A stretch of DNA of 64,000 nucleotides from Marasmius tenuissimus (GCA_029532415.1 JAQOTA010000046.1:434001-498000), one strand, 5' to 3'. Shown: positions 43,320 to 56,513, counted from the first letter of the stretch. Notes: generated by a model not told the origin, from the sequence alone. A program made the numbers and translations.

Positions 43320-44049
43320 TTTAGTGCTTCCGTCAGTTATGGACGCCAATGTGATATTGAAGTTGATTGATCATGATATGATAGCGCTCATATCCTATTG
43401 ATCGAAGATGCTCGTCTTGCACTGTAGTACTGGTACCGACGTCGACGTGCTCTTGATTCGTCAGTCGCTATCCCGTTGAGCTAAAAAAGCCGATGAAAAT
43501 CAGTTGTTTGCTCTCTGATTGCTGCTCTCCCGTCCTTCCTGTGTCCCCGTGATAGTGGATGACTTACAAGTCCTTGTAGAAACTTGTTGGCAAGATAGCG
43601 ACTATTCAACGACGCGCACGCCTTCCGTTCTGCCCTACCTTTGTAATTCTCCGAGCTCTCAGCTCCTTCTTTCTGCGTCTCACCTTCGGTCATGCTCTTT
43701 GGTGATATTTGCCATACTGCTATTGTCATCTTCAGCCTCCGAGAGACAAGGATGACGACCGATGGGGCGAGGCTTGATTCAGAAGTGAGGTCACGTTGGG
43801 CGCGCGTGTGGGTCCCATCATTTGGCAGCGCCTCCTGGCGTTGACATGATAATGGGACTCGTGGGAAGTATTACCTATTGCATCTCTTTCCCAAACCGCC
43901 ATCCAACGTGGCAGCCCAGTTCAGAGAAAGTGAGCGAATATCTGCAATTTTCTATCCTGGCATCCTTATATTGACTCATTCATGATCCTGAACTTGACTC
44001 ATTCATGATCCTGAACTTGACAAGGTCACTTGATCGTCAAAAATTCAGC

Positions 44050-45837
44050 ATGAGCTTGTCCAACGCGGAGTCACCGCGCGAGAACAACAGAAAGGTGCCC
44101 GCGGAGGTCCTTCGCGAGATATTCCTCAAACTTCCCAAGTATACGTTTGATGTATCGAAGCCACCCTGGACGTTGACGAGGGTTTGTCGGTATGTTACTA
44201 TGTGATCAGCCAGCCATCATATTCGTTTTACCTTTCTTTCACAGATTTTGGCGTCAAACTGCCTTGAACGAACCTAATCTTTGGACCGATATTACCTTCG
44301 GCCTTACAGAACTTTCTCAGCAACGCGTGACTCGGTGCGTTCAGCTATTAAACATCGGGCAAGAAAGAGCATCGGGACGCCTTTTGTGTGTTCAAATACA
44401 CCTTCCAAAAAGTGGCTTGCATTATGAATTGAGCCCCTGGGAGGCTTTCTTTCATGCCCTACAACGTCTCTGCGCGCGATGGTTCTCCCTCGAAGTTATT
44501 TCGCAGGACTACGTTCCCCTACCGATCATTTTCTCTCTTCCAACGGAAGAATCGGAGCGTCCGCGTTTGGATTGCCTGGAAGTCCTGTCTCTCCACATTC
44601 CTATATACGCTTGGAAAGACAGGATGGACTTCAATGACATCCTTACGTGGATCACCACCGCCGCTCCAAGGGTCAGATCCCTTACTCTGGAGAAGGTATC
44701 CGACCTACCCGCATCCCTCGCAACACAGTTGAATTGGGCACAACTTACTTTCCTTAATTTCTCTAATTGCTGGTTGATACGTGATTTCTTCTCCGAGGTG
44801 GCCCCAAAATGTATCGACCTCGAGACATTTATCTTGGATGATTCTGGCGACACCTTCGATCCTGCCCTACCTGTTCCAACGCTACCGAAGCTTCATACAC
44901 TGCAGATCACTAATCAGAGCGACTGCGCGTATCTCACCATGCCATCCTTGCATACCCTTAGCCTTCCGGCGGCTGATCTTGACGTATTCTGGGTAGAACG
45001 GATTATCAATATGGTCGATAGATCATCTTGTCATCTCCGTTCAATTTCTATTCACCAGATCAACCTCAACGATTTAGATTTGGAGACCGTACTCCGCACT
45101 GTGGGTGCACAAGTCGCTGAATTGACACTCAAAGGGCAGCTGTTTTCGGATTACCTCTTCACCCGTATTGCAGACACAACCAATCCTTTACTACCCAAAC
45201 TCAAGCTCATTAAAATTGTGCAAGACGAGCACCCCGATACCCAGCTTCCCTGCGAGCTGACACCTCCTTTGCCGGCGGTGCTTGATGCGGCCCGCTCACG
45301 TCGAGTTTCTCTTGATCTCGAGGTCTATCCAAATAATCCAGATCAATGGATGGTGAATGAGGCAGAGATAAGTGATCTGAAGCTCAAGAATGGCATCGAT
45401 GTTCGGGTCAAATGGCAAGACCGATCAGTGTGGGAGGGACACCTCCTTGAGCGGCTGGGGACGCTCATGTATCGACGCCTACTGGGGCTTAGCTCAGAGA
45501 TATTGCGGGTGAGATTTACCTTTGACTGCATTTATATCATTTGATTGAACTATACACATAGAACTTCCCCATCATCTACGACTGGCTCAATATTGTTGAA
45601 AGACTGATGAATAGTTCGACCAAGGACAATTTCGAGGTTGTTTAATGCTTAACCTTGGCTTTCCGGCGGACAAAGGGTCTGATGCTCTATGAATAGGTTG
45701 AGAAACTGTCTGAGGCGGTTCAGCAATTAGTTGTAACTTCCCGTCACTCATATTTGGACATCGAAGAGGAGTCTGGCCACCTGGAAGAGAGGGTGAATCA
45801 CGTTATGGCAATGGTGAGGGTGCTCGAGAGCCGGTGA
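44050..45837 (+). CDS. F-box protein, 539 aa, intact
   Basis: Exons 44050-44189, 44245-45508, 45562-45636, 45697-45837 sum to 1620 nt (540 codons). The F-box lies at residues 15-60: VPAEVLREIFLKLP, then PWTLTRVCRFWRQTALNEPNLW. A long middle region with irregular leucine-rich segments (VRSLTLEKVSDL, LPKLHTLQI, MPSLHTLSL, VAELTLKG) suits a substrate-binding repeat domain. The C-terminus is a likely coiled coil (VEKLSEAVQQLV, then ERVNHVMAMVRVLESR). F-box proteins link substrates to the SKP1-CUL1 ubiquitin ligase; the substrate is unknown. Intron 3 has a GTTG-type donor. A methionine 15 codons upstream (44005) lies in a 23-bp direct repeat (TTGACTCATTCATGATCCTG...), so the later ATG is chosen. 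Confidence 0.85.
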
Positions 45838-46619
45838 TGCTTAGGAATCTTGTAGCAGAAGATCTGTCAAAAGAGTATAACTTCGTCCTCATGCATACTT
45901 GATTGAGACGCGACGCGGGTAATCACGTGCTGTGAACCAATTTGCCGGAAGGCGGGTTCAAGTTGCATCATTGGTGCAGGGTATTCTGCTCATCTCTACT
46001 GATGATCTCACCAGCTTTCTTCAGCTCCCAGCCAACGGATAAGCTAAACGCTGTGCCAAACGAGACCGCAAACCAACCCAAGGCGGAGCAGGAGAGTGGA
46101 AACGCAACTGGATCCACACAGCACGTCCCTACAAAATTCAGTTCCGTCGCTTCACGGGCAACGCGGTAAGCTTGGAATCTGGATCCTCTTGTACATGATC
46201 GTGATCTCACTTTTTTGTCCAGCTCACATACGACTCGTAAGACGGATGGTGTAAATAAGGCATGGAGATAGTCGTCGCATCAGGAACAGTATGTATTTAT
46301 ACCATAGCGTAATTGAACGCTCGATCATGTCGTGGTCAATGCTGGCCACACCGCCCGCAACAATCGACACAACGGCAATGGAGATGGTCGTACCATTCTT
46401 CTCGACGAGGGATCGCACAGCTAGGCGTGGTACTACAAGGGTCCACGAACGACGACGCTCACACAATCCAACCGACCGAGCTGGAAGAACCGACGCACCC
46501 GGGCCTAAACAAAATCGCCACTCCGGAAAACAAACCTTAAGCCGTTCAATGAGAGATGAAAGACGGGAGACCCGAACTTGGCACTGTAAGCACGAGGTGG
46601 CTAAGTATGTTGTGTCGCT
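45838..46619. other. no recognisable gene
   Basis: Minus-strand frames contain hydrophobic pieces (ALGWFAVSFGTAFSLSVGW near 46080 and AVVSIVAGGVASIDHDMIE near 46340). They may be decayed exons of the coding-like stretch just to the right, but no continuous model can be made. Confidence 0.3.
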
Positions 46620-46890
46620 CCTCCAAGGGTAACCGCATCGAGATGATCCAGGGCATTGCTACCAGAGAAACCGAAAAGGGGAGCTAGCCAAAGGACGCTC
46701 GTAAGGAAAGAAGGGATATAGACTTGCGTGGGGCTTGGCACGATGTGATGGAGAGAAAAAATGGGACCAATGTATCCGTCGTCGGTCCAGTGCTCGATTC
46801 TCCAGTTTTCGTAAGAGTTGCCATGTCCGAATGAGACGTAGTACTCTAGACCTTCAAAATCTCTCCGAGATCCCTGAAGTTAACTGGTAT
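46620..46890 (-). pseudogene. coding-like segment, unknown membrane-type protein
   Basis: One minus-strand frame reads DFEGLEYYVSFGHGNSYENW, then RIEHWTDDGYIGPIFSLHHI, VPSPTQVYIPSFLTSVLWLA and PLFGFSGSNALDHL without a stop for about 80 codons. Composition (aromatic, then hydrophobic) suggests an extracytoplasmic loop followed by a membrane span. I do not recognise the family, and neither end has a clear start or splice site. Hydrophobic pieces in the same direction at 46.0-46.4 kb may belong to it. Confidence 0.35.
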
Positions 46891-47034
46891 CTGATAGGAA
46901 AAACTTAGTGCCGCCGTATGAGGAAAACAAAGTCGAGAGACGGCCCACTCATATTGGCTCCTCGTCGTCGTTGTTATGGTTGACATCAGAAAACCGGCGT
47001 ACCTTATGATGATAAGGAGGAAATACATGGGAAC

Positions 47035-47817
47035 ATGATGGTTTCGTCCTTCACTATGATGGCATCGTTTGTTTGTCCGTCTTGTTTGTTTTTCTCGGCC
47101 GTCGGGGGCTGTGCTCAGGCTTCTCCCCTCGACATTCACGACCATTTCTCACATCGCCTCCTAGCTCACCAGTCAATGTCTTCCTTTCTGGATCTCTCGT
47201 CTCTTGAGCAGCATATTTACCCTCTACTGCCGCATCGCACAATTGCAATTCAATCACTGTCTAACAGCACCATCGAAACTACTCGCAAATCCAATTCCGT
47301 ACCACTAGTCCATCAAACATCCTGGTCCCTCCCCTTCTCTCCACAATCAAGGTTGTTTGCGCTACTTTCTTTTGTATTTCACGGTCGAGTCGGCTTTACT
47401 TCAGGAGATTTCGGCCCTCAGTCAGCCCGCAAGAACGCCCTCTCCGTTGACTCCTGGGGACAGGTATTAGGCATGCTTGAAGAGTTATCTCATCAAGCTC
47501 GCTTCCTTCAACTCAATCATATCGCCTACCACAGCAGCATAGGTCCCGACGCTCCGGGTGCAATTAGTCAAAACCCGAGTCCTCGCCACGGGGTAATCAA
47601 TCCTCTCCCTGCCAGTCCTTTGTGCTATGTAGATCATGGGAATAACTGGTCTACGACCAAATCCCTACCCGTATCCAAAGCAAGTTCGTTGCTCGCTCCG
47701 ACGATACATCCGTCTCGAACTCGCCTCTCGATGACAAGCCCTCAATGCTACCTCATTCGCGATTCGTTTTTCATCCTCAATCCCACCACCCTCAACGTCC
47801 TTGATCATTTATCCTGA
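47035..47817 (+). CDS. hypothetical ORF, up to 260 aa
   Basis: Longest open frame in the unresolved region. The start has an apolar stretch (MMASFVCPSCLFFSAVGGCA) resembling a signal peptide, followed by serine-rich sequence and segments such as SVDSWGQVLGMLEELSHQAR. No family is recognised. Downstream frames (SFRELVDWIVRIQDLVATLQ near 48000, then RVQIGLLGVRQLLGKL near 48150 after a possible intron) may be further exons of the same gene or of a decayed one. Codon use looks coding-like but the model is weak. Confidence 0.3.
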   Translation: MMVSSFTMMASFVCPSCLFFSAVGGCAQASPLDIHDHFSHRLLAHQSMSSFLDLSSLEQHIYPLLPHRTIAIQSLSNSTIETTRKSNSVPLVHQTSWSLPFSPQSRLFALLSFVFHGRVGFTSGDFGPQSARKNALSVDSWGQVLGMLEELSHQARFLQLNHIAYHSSIGPDAPGAISQNPSPRHGVINPLPASPLCYVDHGNNWSTTKSLPVSKASSLLAPTIHPSRTRLSMTSPQCYLIRDSFFILNPTTLNVLDHLS

Positions 47818-50800
47818 AGCTCACGAGCTCGATGGGAGCCCGTGTGATTCGAGGTTTGTGTGATTTGGACTCACTTTATACCGTCAGCTTCTGCGCTTGT
47901 GTAGCACATACCGAACTTCGTCAAGCTTGGAGTCTCTCAGTGACAATCTCCCGAGTTTGAGACTACGTTGACGGGATACACAGCCCGGAGACTTCCAATC
48001 CATCGTTCAGAGAACTTGTGGATTGGATTGTTAGGATTCAAGATCTGGTTGCCACCTTACAACTTGCCTTTTTCTCCTCTCCTCGATGCCCGTGACTTAG
48101 CTAGTTGTCTCATACTGGCTGATTCCCCTGTCAGAAACGGGTTCAAATCGGCTTATTAGGTGTTCGACAACTCCTTGGAAAGCTCGACCCCTCGGTCTCT
48201 GCGTAGTTCGGAAACCTCAGCCACAATACCCATCCGCTAGTTCTCAATTCTCCGCACGCAAGAGATCGGTCCTTCTGAGTCCCAGACTACGTGAGCCGCC
48301 GAAACTCAGTCAACAAAGTTGCGGCTGGTTCTCGGTTTCACTTGATCTACTATCGTTGTTCTTCAGGATTCAACTCGCAGCCTTATTTTCCTTATGGCGT
48401 TTCAAGCTCCCTTCATGTGCTGTTAAGGGACGGAAGTCCTGAAGTCTGATTCTCGAATTCAAAGGCGTCTCTTACTATGGTTGCCTGAGCCGGGGTTGTG
48501 GCTTGCATCGCCTTGGGCTGTATCAAAGATGCACACGTCGCCTCAAGATAATGCCGTTCAGCTTCCCGAGCCAAGGCTACATCACACGCTTGGTAGGATC
48601 TATCTGTGTGGATTATGCAGGATTTTGGCGTCTGACGAGCTCAGCATTTCTCGAGCTTCAAATACGGCGCTCAACAGGTAACCGATTTTGTTGAGTTCCA
48701 ACTCCGTCCCTTCATTCATTATAACGACTGATTCTAACCTATTTGAGGCTCTTCCATCATCTGGATCAAAACGATACAAGTCAATATCACCCACTGGCGT
48801 CCTATGCACATGAAGAACCGTTTCAAGTCCCCATTTGCCGTCGACCTCCTGTTTCTTCACGGATATTAGGAGACATTTCGACGACTTCAAATTCCGTACT
48901 GACTGTTAGAAGTCTCCTTCTGAGTCAAACCCAGTTAGCCGTGGGTCTGATTGTAGAGGAAGGACACCTACTCACCGGCGACAAATCGCTTTCGACAGGC
49001 AAAACAGTCTCTCGTAGGTGTACCCCACGGACAACTCTTCAAACAGTAGTGTGTTGAATTGAAACCCCAAGTGTCTCCGGGAGATATACTTCGAAACTAC
49101 CCGGCAGTACTTGGAATATGTTTCTCGGGACAGTATTCCGCACGCTTCGACTCACAACTTGGAAGGTGATATGGCCAGCGATCTTGTGGTCAGTGCAAGA
49201 AAATCCAAGGAATGAGTCCGCGTCGAATCAGAAGTTGCTCATTATGCTTCATTTCTTTCCTTTTGGAAGAGTAGATACTCGCAGTGGTGCACACAGACTT
49301 GAGGCGGCGTTCAAGGGCCTTACCGGATATTGCCCGCTCGGACTCCCCCACCGCTTTCCTTTCATCAAGAAAAGGGGCCCTGTGTGTTGCAAGCGTTTGG
49401 CCGAGGACGTCGTTCAATCAACACGCGCTCACACGAGTTGAGTGTGTTGTGTTCCATGAAATCACAATCATGGTCGTTGCATGACGGTCGAGAGGAATGA
49501 GCGTTTGTCATATCTTCTTTAATTTGACGCCGAGACTGCGTCATCGGCGGAAATACGGAAAAAATGAATATTTCTCCCACGTGGCTCTCTTCCAATCAAG
49601 GCGATGCGAGTTGTTTCTTGTACAACGACGACGAGGAGCAAGTAGGTCGAATGTTCTCTTTCCCTTTCTCGCGCTTCTTCCTCCTCACCGACATCACTTT
49701 TACATCGCAAACACTTCAAAGTAGGTATCTCGGAGCACCTGAGTCAGGCTTGGAGCTGAGGATAACCAAGCAGATGAAGGGTTGATAGTCAGCGGGTATT
49801 GAAGAGTCGAGAGTCGGCTTACGACAGGTACTTTCCAGCTTTTTACCTTGTATTCTTACCATCTATCTTCCGCTTCTTGTACTAATCCATGCTCTGTTTC
49901 GTAGGCTCGGAAACAACACCTTGTTCAGCCATTGACTACAGCATCGCCGACGGACCTGGCATAGTCACTCATGTGTCGTCACTCGTATAGGCTTGCAGGG
50001 CACGAAGGAGACGAAGGAATCAGGACGCGGTGGATGGAACTTTCGACTCAGAGGGAACCCGAGCGAGCGAGATGGGGAGTACAACGTTTGAGATCAGTGA
50101 GTCTCGTTTTGCTCCTCCTCTGGCTATCTTTCCTGACGGTCTTCTTTTCTTTTTCCCCTTTTTCTCTTGTATCATTAGCTCCGTTCTGGTTTTTCTTCGC
50201 TGCCAACGTGTCTCTGTGCAAACTCAACCAGGCTGCAGCATACGCCAAAACCACATCCCCCAAACCTGTTCGGTATGGCCCAATTCGACGGTTATATTAC
50301 CGTGGCGATCGAGACAGTTCAATGGACGAAGGGAAACGTATGCACCAAATCATCGTCGCCCTTCAGCTTCATTCGCCGTTGCATCTGCCTCCAGTACTCC
50401 ATGTACGACCCTCGAAAATTCGTTTCCATCGGGCTCTTTCTTAACCAAGTGTCCATGGATCACTCCCAAATTCGTGATCAGGTGACACAGAACGGTCGGA
50501 GAGTTTACGTTCTGCCGTGTTGGAAGCGTTGGATGAGCACAAGGCGAGCAGACTGGAGCAGGAACGGAAGAATGAGGATGTTGGCGCTGGGAAGGAGGAG
50601 GGGAAGATCAAAGATGAATTGTCAGGATCGCTTGGTGAGGTCTTCCTGCGTTCATTTGTCGTTGTAATCTAATCGTTCTCTCTTCCCCAGTTGGATCCCG
50701 GTGTATCATCTAGCGTTCGCATCTTCAGCGGCGGATTATCTTATCAAGTTTCTTCTACTTCCACCCGACGCCAACGTCGCCCAACACCAATTACATGACG

Positions 50801-52967
50801 AAGACCACGATCTCTTTTGTTTGGGCTACCAATCCCGTTCAGCCTCTTGCATCACATCCGCCATCGCCTTCGTCAAAGATAAAGTCAAAGACCCCCCCCC
50901 CCCTCCAGTTCGGGGTTCAGAGCAATTTCGCCACCTTTCCCTACCCCTACCTTTCTATCCATGTAAGGCACTCGAGGCTTTCGTTCCATCCGCCTACGAT
51001 ATCGCCGAAGCAGTTCTTGCGGTTGTCAAAATACGCCTTCTCGAGGCCCAAGGTCGAGTCGGAGATCAGGCAGAGCCAGCATAGAATCTCTATCTCGGTG
51101 GAGAGCATGGTGTTGGTGTCGATTATGGCCACGACCAGCACCGTTATCGCGCCGGAGTTGTTGGCGAGGATGGGAACGGAGACGGTTGGAACGCATAAGA
51201 AGACGAGAGAGAGGGAAAAGGAACGGAAGAGAGAGGAACATTAGGCTTTCGACCAGCAACGTACCGTTACCGCTGTCGACGAAACCATGAGAAATGGCCG
51301 GAATCCTCTCGCGACGCATGTCCAAGAACCTCGTTCCAACAGATCTAACAAACGAGATCTTCAGAACCGTCGCTATCCCTGCTCCGAACCTCACATTCAC
51401 ATTCACCCCGAAGTTCGACGTACAGTCAGTCTTGCGACCATCCCGCAGCCATGTACCAATCACAACGAAAACTCACCGTGGTCTGACCCTGTCACTCTTT
51501 TCTCCGCCGTATTCGCGTCCAACGACATCGATTCATCTGACGTTGGCGGCAGCGGGTACCGGTCAGCTATAGCTATGGCCACGGCTTTAATGGGGAAACT
51601 TTTACGAGGGGGAGGCAGAAGGTCTAGGGTACGGGCGCTGAGGATGTGGATGATGGAAGGGAGGAACATGATTTGGTGTCGTCTGGTACCATGAACGATG
51701 TCAATAAGGATGAAGATATTGTCAGCTCGGGCCTTGTGGTCATTGATGCCATGTGTGGTGGACGAACGGGAGAATATAGCCAACGGAAGGAGGAAGTCAG
51801 TGAGAAAGGGCTCCTGCTTCCACGACGAGAGCATCTACAGCTCAGTTTACGGCTTCTACTATTCGTGGACCCACTTCGCGACCTGTTGCCGGCCTGCATG
51901 CGTACCATCAGGAAGTCAGCGTTGACGATAGCTAACAGATCGTGACAGACTTTTATTGATGACTACGGTACGTTTCGTTCTTCCCCTTATTCCATCAATG
52001 TCGCTGAAGTATATGCACCTAGCCTACAGAGTCTTCCTTCGAAGTCTTCACTACTGCACCCCGCATCCGATCTCCTCGTCGTTCGTCAAGCCATTATCCC
52101 CTTCTTTGCAAGCTGTCTCAGCGTCACCCAACGACTCATCTTTTACACCGAATCCTGAGGCTGCACATAGCCCCAGCCTGTTCACGAAAGCTTCTGATCT
52201 CATAGATCCATTGACCGCCATCGTTACCAGGCCTCTCATTCATACGAGATTGTGACTGTAGCTGTCCGCGACCACGACCATCCCCATATACATTATAAGT
52301 GGCAATGACGACCCTCTAGCGAGAACGCTTCCGGAGAACACGAGGCATTTCCCTTACCTATCAATGAGAACACGACGCTTTCAGATACGCTCAGTGTGTT
52401 GCCATATCCGGAGCGATGGGTTGACTTTATTACGAGGTTGAGAAAGGATAGGATGGGTGGTATAAATTGGGCTTCCGTGGGTGGATGAGGAGGTTGAGGT
52501 CGTTACAGAAGTGAGACAAAGTGGCTGGGGCGGCGTTAGTCGGGCTATGGAGCGGTTTCTCTGCGTCGATGGGGGGAGGGCAGTGAAGGCGAATTTGATG
52601 TATGATGATTGTGACTTTCTTAGAGAAGCGTGCCGCACGTTTGAGGTTTTCTCGTCATCGTTAAAGCTGAAAGGGCTCGTGGTCCAGATCGCTTTGCTTT
52701 ATCGAGGGAGATACATATATCCCTGAAGCTTCTCAATGATCTCGCAGGGTTCTGATGATGCTTTTCTAAGCAGGCCATCGCAAAATTGGTCGAAGGTGGT
52801 AGAGCATGATGCTGACTAGACTCCGGAGAATGAGGTAATTCTGTTAAGAAGGAATTTTACTCTATTCGAGTTTCGGAAGTGAATGAGTAGGTATGTCTTA
52901 ACGGCCTGCTATTACATCTTGACATCCTGCCCCTTATTCGTACACAAAAAAGAAAGTCGTGACCCCT
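47818..52967. other. unresolved stretch, coding-like in patches
   Basis: Many overlapping pyrimidine-rich ORFs. Plus-strand patches that look like real coding are VDDGREEHDLVSSGTMND with SSGLVVIDAMCGGRTGEYSQ (51.65-51.8 kb), YSINVAEVYAPSLQSLPSKS (51.99 kb), TTLSDTLSVLPYPERWVDFI (52.37 kb) and ERFLCVDGGRAVKANLMYDD (52.55 kb). Stops and shifts between them suggest either a multi-exon gene I cannot assemble or a decayed one. A poly-C run lies at about 50892. No family recognised. Confidence 0.35.
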
Positions 52968-55468
52968 TCATAACGCAGCTTTTCCAGCGGTCTGGAGTTG
53001 TGAATGGGGGACCCGATCAGTCAAGTGAAAGAGAACTGAGAACGCCGGGGAGGTGAACGAACCTCAATTGGAAGGAGCAGCATCAGAGCTGAGGCGACGA
53101 GGAAGAGTGTGGCAGATACGAAGATTGGACTTGGATTGATGTAAGACAAAGAAACCTCTACAAAATTTAGAGACGCACCCATTCGCGGCACCACCAACAG
53201 CACTTCCGTCCGGATTCGTGGTTACGATCTTGATGACGGGAGCCAAGACGCCACAAATACGATTAAAAGCTGAACAAAGGGCGTCGCCAGTTCCACGATG
53301 CGGAGCAGGGAAGACCTCGGGAGTATACGCGTAGAGAACGCCGTACATCTAGGGAAGTTACTGTCGATTAGTATTGCCCAGCCGCCAGATTGTAAATACG
53401 GAAACTTACCGCATTCCTACAAATTTCCGGTCAGTGATCCATTTCAAAATGAGTGAAGGGATACAAGGCACTCACTGAGTCAATCCAGATGCTAATGAAT
53501 ACCCTAGTTCCGCGTTTTGCGTCTTACTGGTAGTGAACAAAAACAAGAAGATGCCGGTCAAGGCCGTTGAAATTGCCATAGTGAGTTTCCTTCCTCCCAT
53601 GGCGAACTTGTTTGGATTCTTCCTCGTGTAATCAACGACCAAACAAGCGATCACTGAGCCGGGCACACCCAAAACAGATATGATAGAGTAATCTCGATAG
53701 GTTCGGTAGGTGCTCGGAGGAGCGCCTCCGACTTGTGTGCTTAAGTAAAGGGTGATAAACCCGTTGAAAAGCGGGTACGCTAGACCGATAAGACTGTAAC
53801 AAAAGATCAGTAAAGGGTTGAACCGTTGAGAGGTAAATCACACAGACCCCCAAAGAATGATAGTGATGCTAGTGTTGATAGCCAGTCGACGTGTGGAGAA
53901 CAATGGAGTGACGTGGGACCTGAACACAATGATCAGCCAAAGGGAATCAGAGCGATTATGAAGGTACCAACAGACTGAAAGACGAGAAAGCATTTCTAAT
54001 GACCTGATATGTTGACAGACGGCCGATGGCTTGAGCGTCCCCTCTCTGTTCCTTGGCGACGGCTCGCAGTGATTCGAGGGTCAGAGTTAGTGACCTCCCG
54101 TTCTTGTGAGCGATATGCTCCAAAACCTACAAGTTATATTCAGAACAGCAATGACGTACTCGCATAACGGGAAGAACCTTGATGGCGTCCTCGTCTCGGC
54201 CTTTCGCAACCAGATACTTCGCGGATTCTTGCAAGTCGAATACAACATACCGCAGTATCCACATGACTGCAGTAACACCTCCGCTAACAATCAAGTGAGC
54301 AACTCAACAATATTGGACATTCAGCTCGGAGGAAGCCAGTGCTCACAGGACGTAACTATAGTTGAGGCAAATTAGCCAACTAATCAGGGCGGTAAGGAGC
54401 AGCCATGTGAGAAAACGTACAAGGTATATCTCCAGCCCATGTTGTCCGCCTTCGGACAATTGTCAGTCGTTTCGCATGAGAAGTTGCTAATCAACGGCCA
54501 GGCTATGAGAGATGCAAAGAGCTGTCCGAGAGCCCACCACACAGATAGTAAGGTTAGATACCACTGATAGAGGCAGCTGGTTAGGTGTGACCACTAGCGC
54601 ATCTAGAGGTCAAAAATACCGACCTGGTGAGTTTGGGGAAGGACTTCAAGGAATATTGCACCTAATAGCACGAAGAAACAGGTCAGCGCTAGTGTAGACA
54701 CCAGAATGATCGCGGCGATACAAACCATCGACCGGCAAGCTACGGAGGTGGGGAAAAACGTCAGGTTTGGGCGTGAAGGGAGTGGTATGAATCAGGCGTA
54801 CTTTCCACCGACACCGAATCCTGTACATGAGATGAGAGCGCACAACGTAACGAAGTTGTTTGCACCTCCTGCTGCGATTCCAAACACAGCACAGATAAAG
54901 AGTGTGATGTTGAACGAGAGTTTACGTCCAATCAAGTCTGCCAGTACACCCCATGTTGAAGCACCAACGATGAGGCCGATGAATAGGGACATAGTTGCAA
55001 ACTCTACACGAACGGGATGAAGCTCTTTCTGGATTTGAGGAAGGATGATCGCAACGCCTTGAAGCCAGATGTCTGCGAAACAAAAGAACAAGCATGAGCA
55101 TGCAGGCTGGTTGGTCATTGAAACACGTCACTTACTATCAGCAGCCCATCCCAAGCCAGTCAAGAAGAAAAGTTGAATCTGGTAACGACCGAAGCCAATC
55201 CTGTTATGAGAAAGGCACGGTGATGAGACCCCGTAACCAGCCCAGCATATAGAGGTGACATACTCATTCTGCAAATGCTCGTTGACTAGAAAAGTTCGAA
55301 TTGAGTGAACATGACAGCATGATGGACGCCATAAGCAGACTTACTCAGTCTACTCTTTGCCTCATAGACCGCTGTTACCCCCTCTTGAGTTGTCGAGAGA
55401 TTGCTGATACTGTTGGAGTACTCGGAGGGAGTTTCTTTTTTCTCTACGTCCACTTGAGCGGGTTCCAT
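52968..55468 (-). CDS. major facilitator superfamily transporter (SP/SV2-like), intact
   Basis: Minus strand, about ten exons. ATG 55468 starts a hydrophilic N-terminus (MEPAQVDVEKKETPSEYSNS). In-phase introns then give GFGRYQIQLFFLTGLGWAAD, NIWLQGVAIILPQIQKEL, and MFS signature A as GVLADLIGRKLSF. The second half has GVPGSVIACLVVDYTRKNPN, GGRKLTMAISTALTGIFLFL, YGVLYAYTPEVFPAPHRGTG (the signature after TM10) and CSAFNRICGVLAPVI. The last intron joins LLLPIE to TAGKAAL and a stop, a common ending in this family. It should be a plasma-membrane 12-TM importer or exporter; substrate not predictable. Its promoter region is shared with the divergent GPCR-like gene about 1.1 kb away. A long extracellular loop has paired Cys (FSCETTDNCP). 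Confidence 0.85.
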
Positions 55469-55650
55469 TTCTTTGTATACAGCTGGGATGATGGTGGTTT
55501 GAAGGCAGGAGAGTAAAATGTGGGCCTATTTCACTCAATTTGTACGACACGTGACTTTCGATTTTTGCCAAAATCCGATGAATCGAGTAAAAATTACTGG
55601 CGGGGTTCCGAAAATCGTCGTGACCTGTGTAAATATCGCCGACAAACCAC

Positions 55651-56260
55651 ATCGAGATCCCAGGAAAGATATACATAGCTTAGGTCGCCGCGGAGTAGCG
55701 CCCCACCACAAGTCACATTCTGCAGTGCTCTCATGCTCCTGCAATCTTACGGCATTAACTCCACAACTTAAAGAGGGACATTCGCACAAGCTCGGTCGAG
55801 ATATTTGCGATTCCAGATACCGGATCCCAGGAAGGATATACGTAGTTAAGGTTGCCGTGTAGTAGCGCCTCCACCTCAGGTCACATTCTATAGTGCTCTC
55901 ATGCTCCCGCAATCTTACGAGATTGACTCCACTGGCCCAATCGTTCGCACCAGCTCGGTCGAGATGCTTGCGATTCCCGACACCATCAGATTGTTGATCA
56001 GTTGCGACTCAAGCAATCATTGTAGCTGTCGCGATCAAATCCAGTGATCATCATCTTCTGGGGACCCCCAAACGCCAGATGCAACATGCACGTGGTTTCC
56101 AACTTCCGATACCGAAAAGGGTCAAGATGCTTGCGATTCTTGACACCACAGAACTGTTGATCAGTGGCGGCTCAAACAATCATCGCAGCTGTCGCAATCA
56201 AATCCAGCGACCTTCTAAAGACGCCCAAACGCCAGATGCAACATGCACCTGTTTTCCAAC
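55651..56260. repeat. two diverged tandem duplications between the MFS and GPCR genes
   Basis: Pair 1: about 110 bp at 55651 and 55824 (GATCCCAGGAA.GATATAC, CACATTCT, GTGCTCTCATGCTCC shared), period 173. Pair 2: about 150 bp at 55962 and 56110 (GATGCTTGCGATTC, TGTTGATCAGT, CAAACGCCAGATGCAACATG shared), period about 148. They lie in the divergent promoter region and could carry repeated regulatory sites. Confidence 0.75.
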
Positions 56261-56507
56261 TTGACCGAAAATATACCAGTATGCAGGCTATCAACTTGTG
56301 GCTATCTTTGATCTAGCTCGAGAACCGCAAAATCAAAACAGAATCCAGTAATACTAAACTCAGAGTATTTTGGACGTCTGCTGCAATTTATGTTAGGTGG
56401 AGACAACAATCTTCGATTCGGCGGCCTTTCCGGTGCGTCATGAGCAATATCGGTGCATCATACATAATCACGGACGATGCGGGACTGCTCTCTTGGTATG
56501 AGGTACT

Positions 56508-56513
56508 TATAAA
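56508..56513 (+). promoter_or_regulatory. TATA box of the GPCR-like gene
   Basis: TATAAA in ACTTATAAAGAGAGG, 44 bp before the ATG at 56557, a normal spacing for a short fungal leader. Confidence 0.6.
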
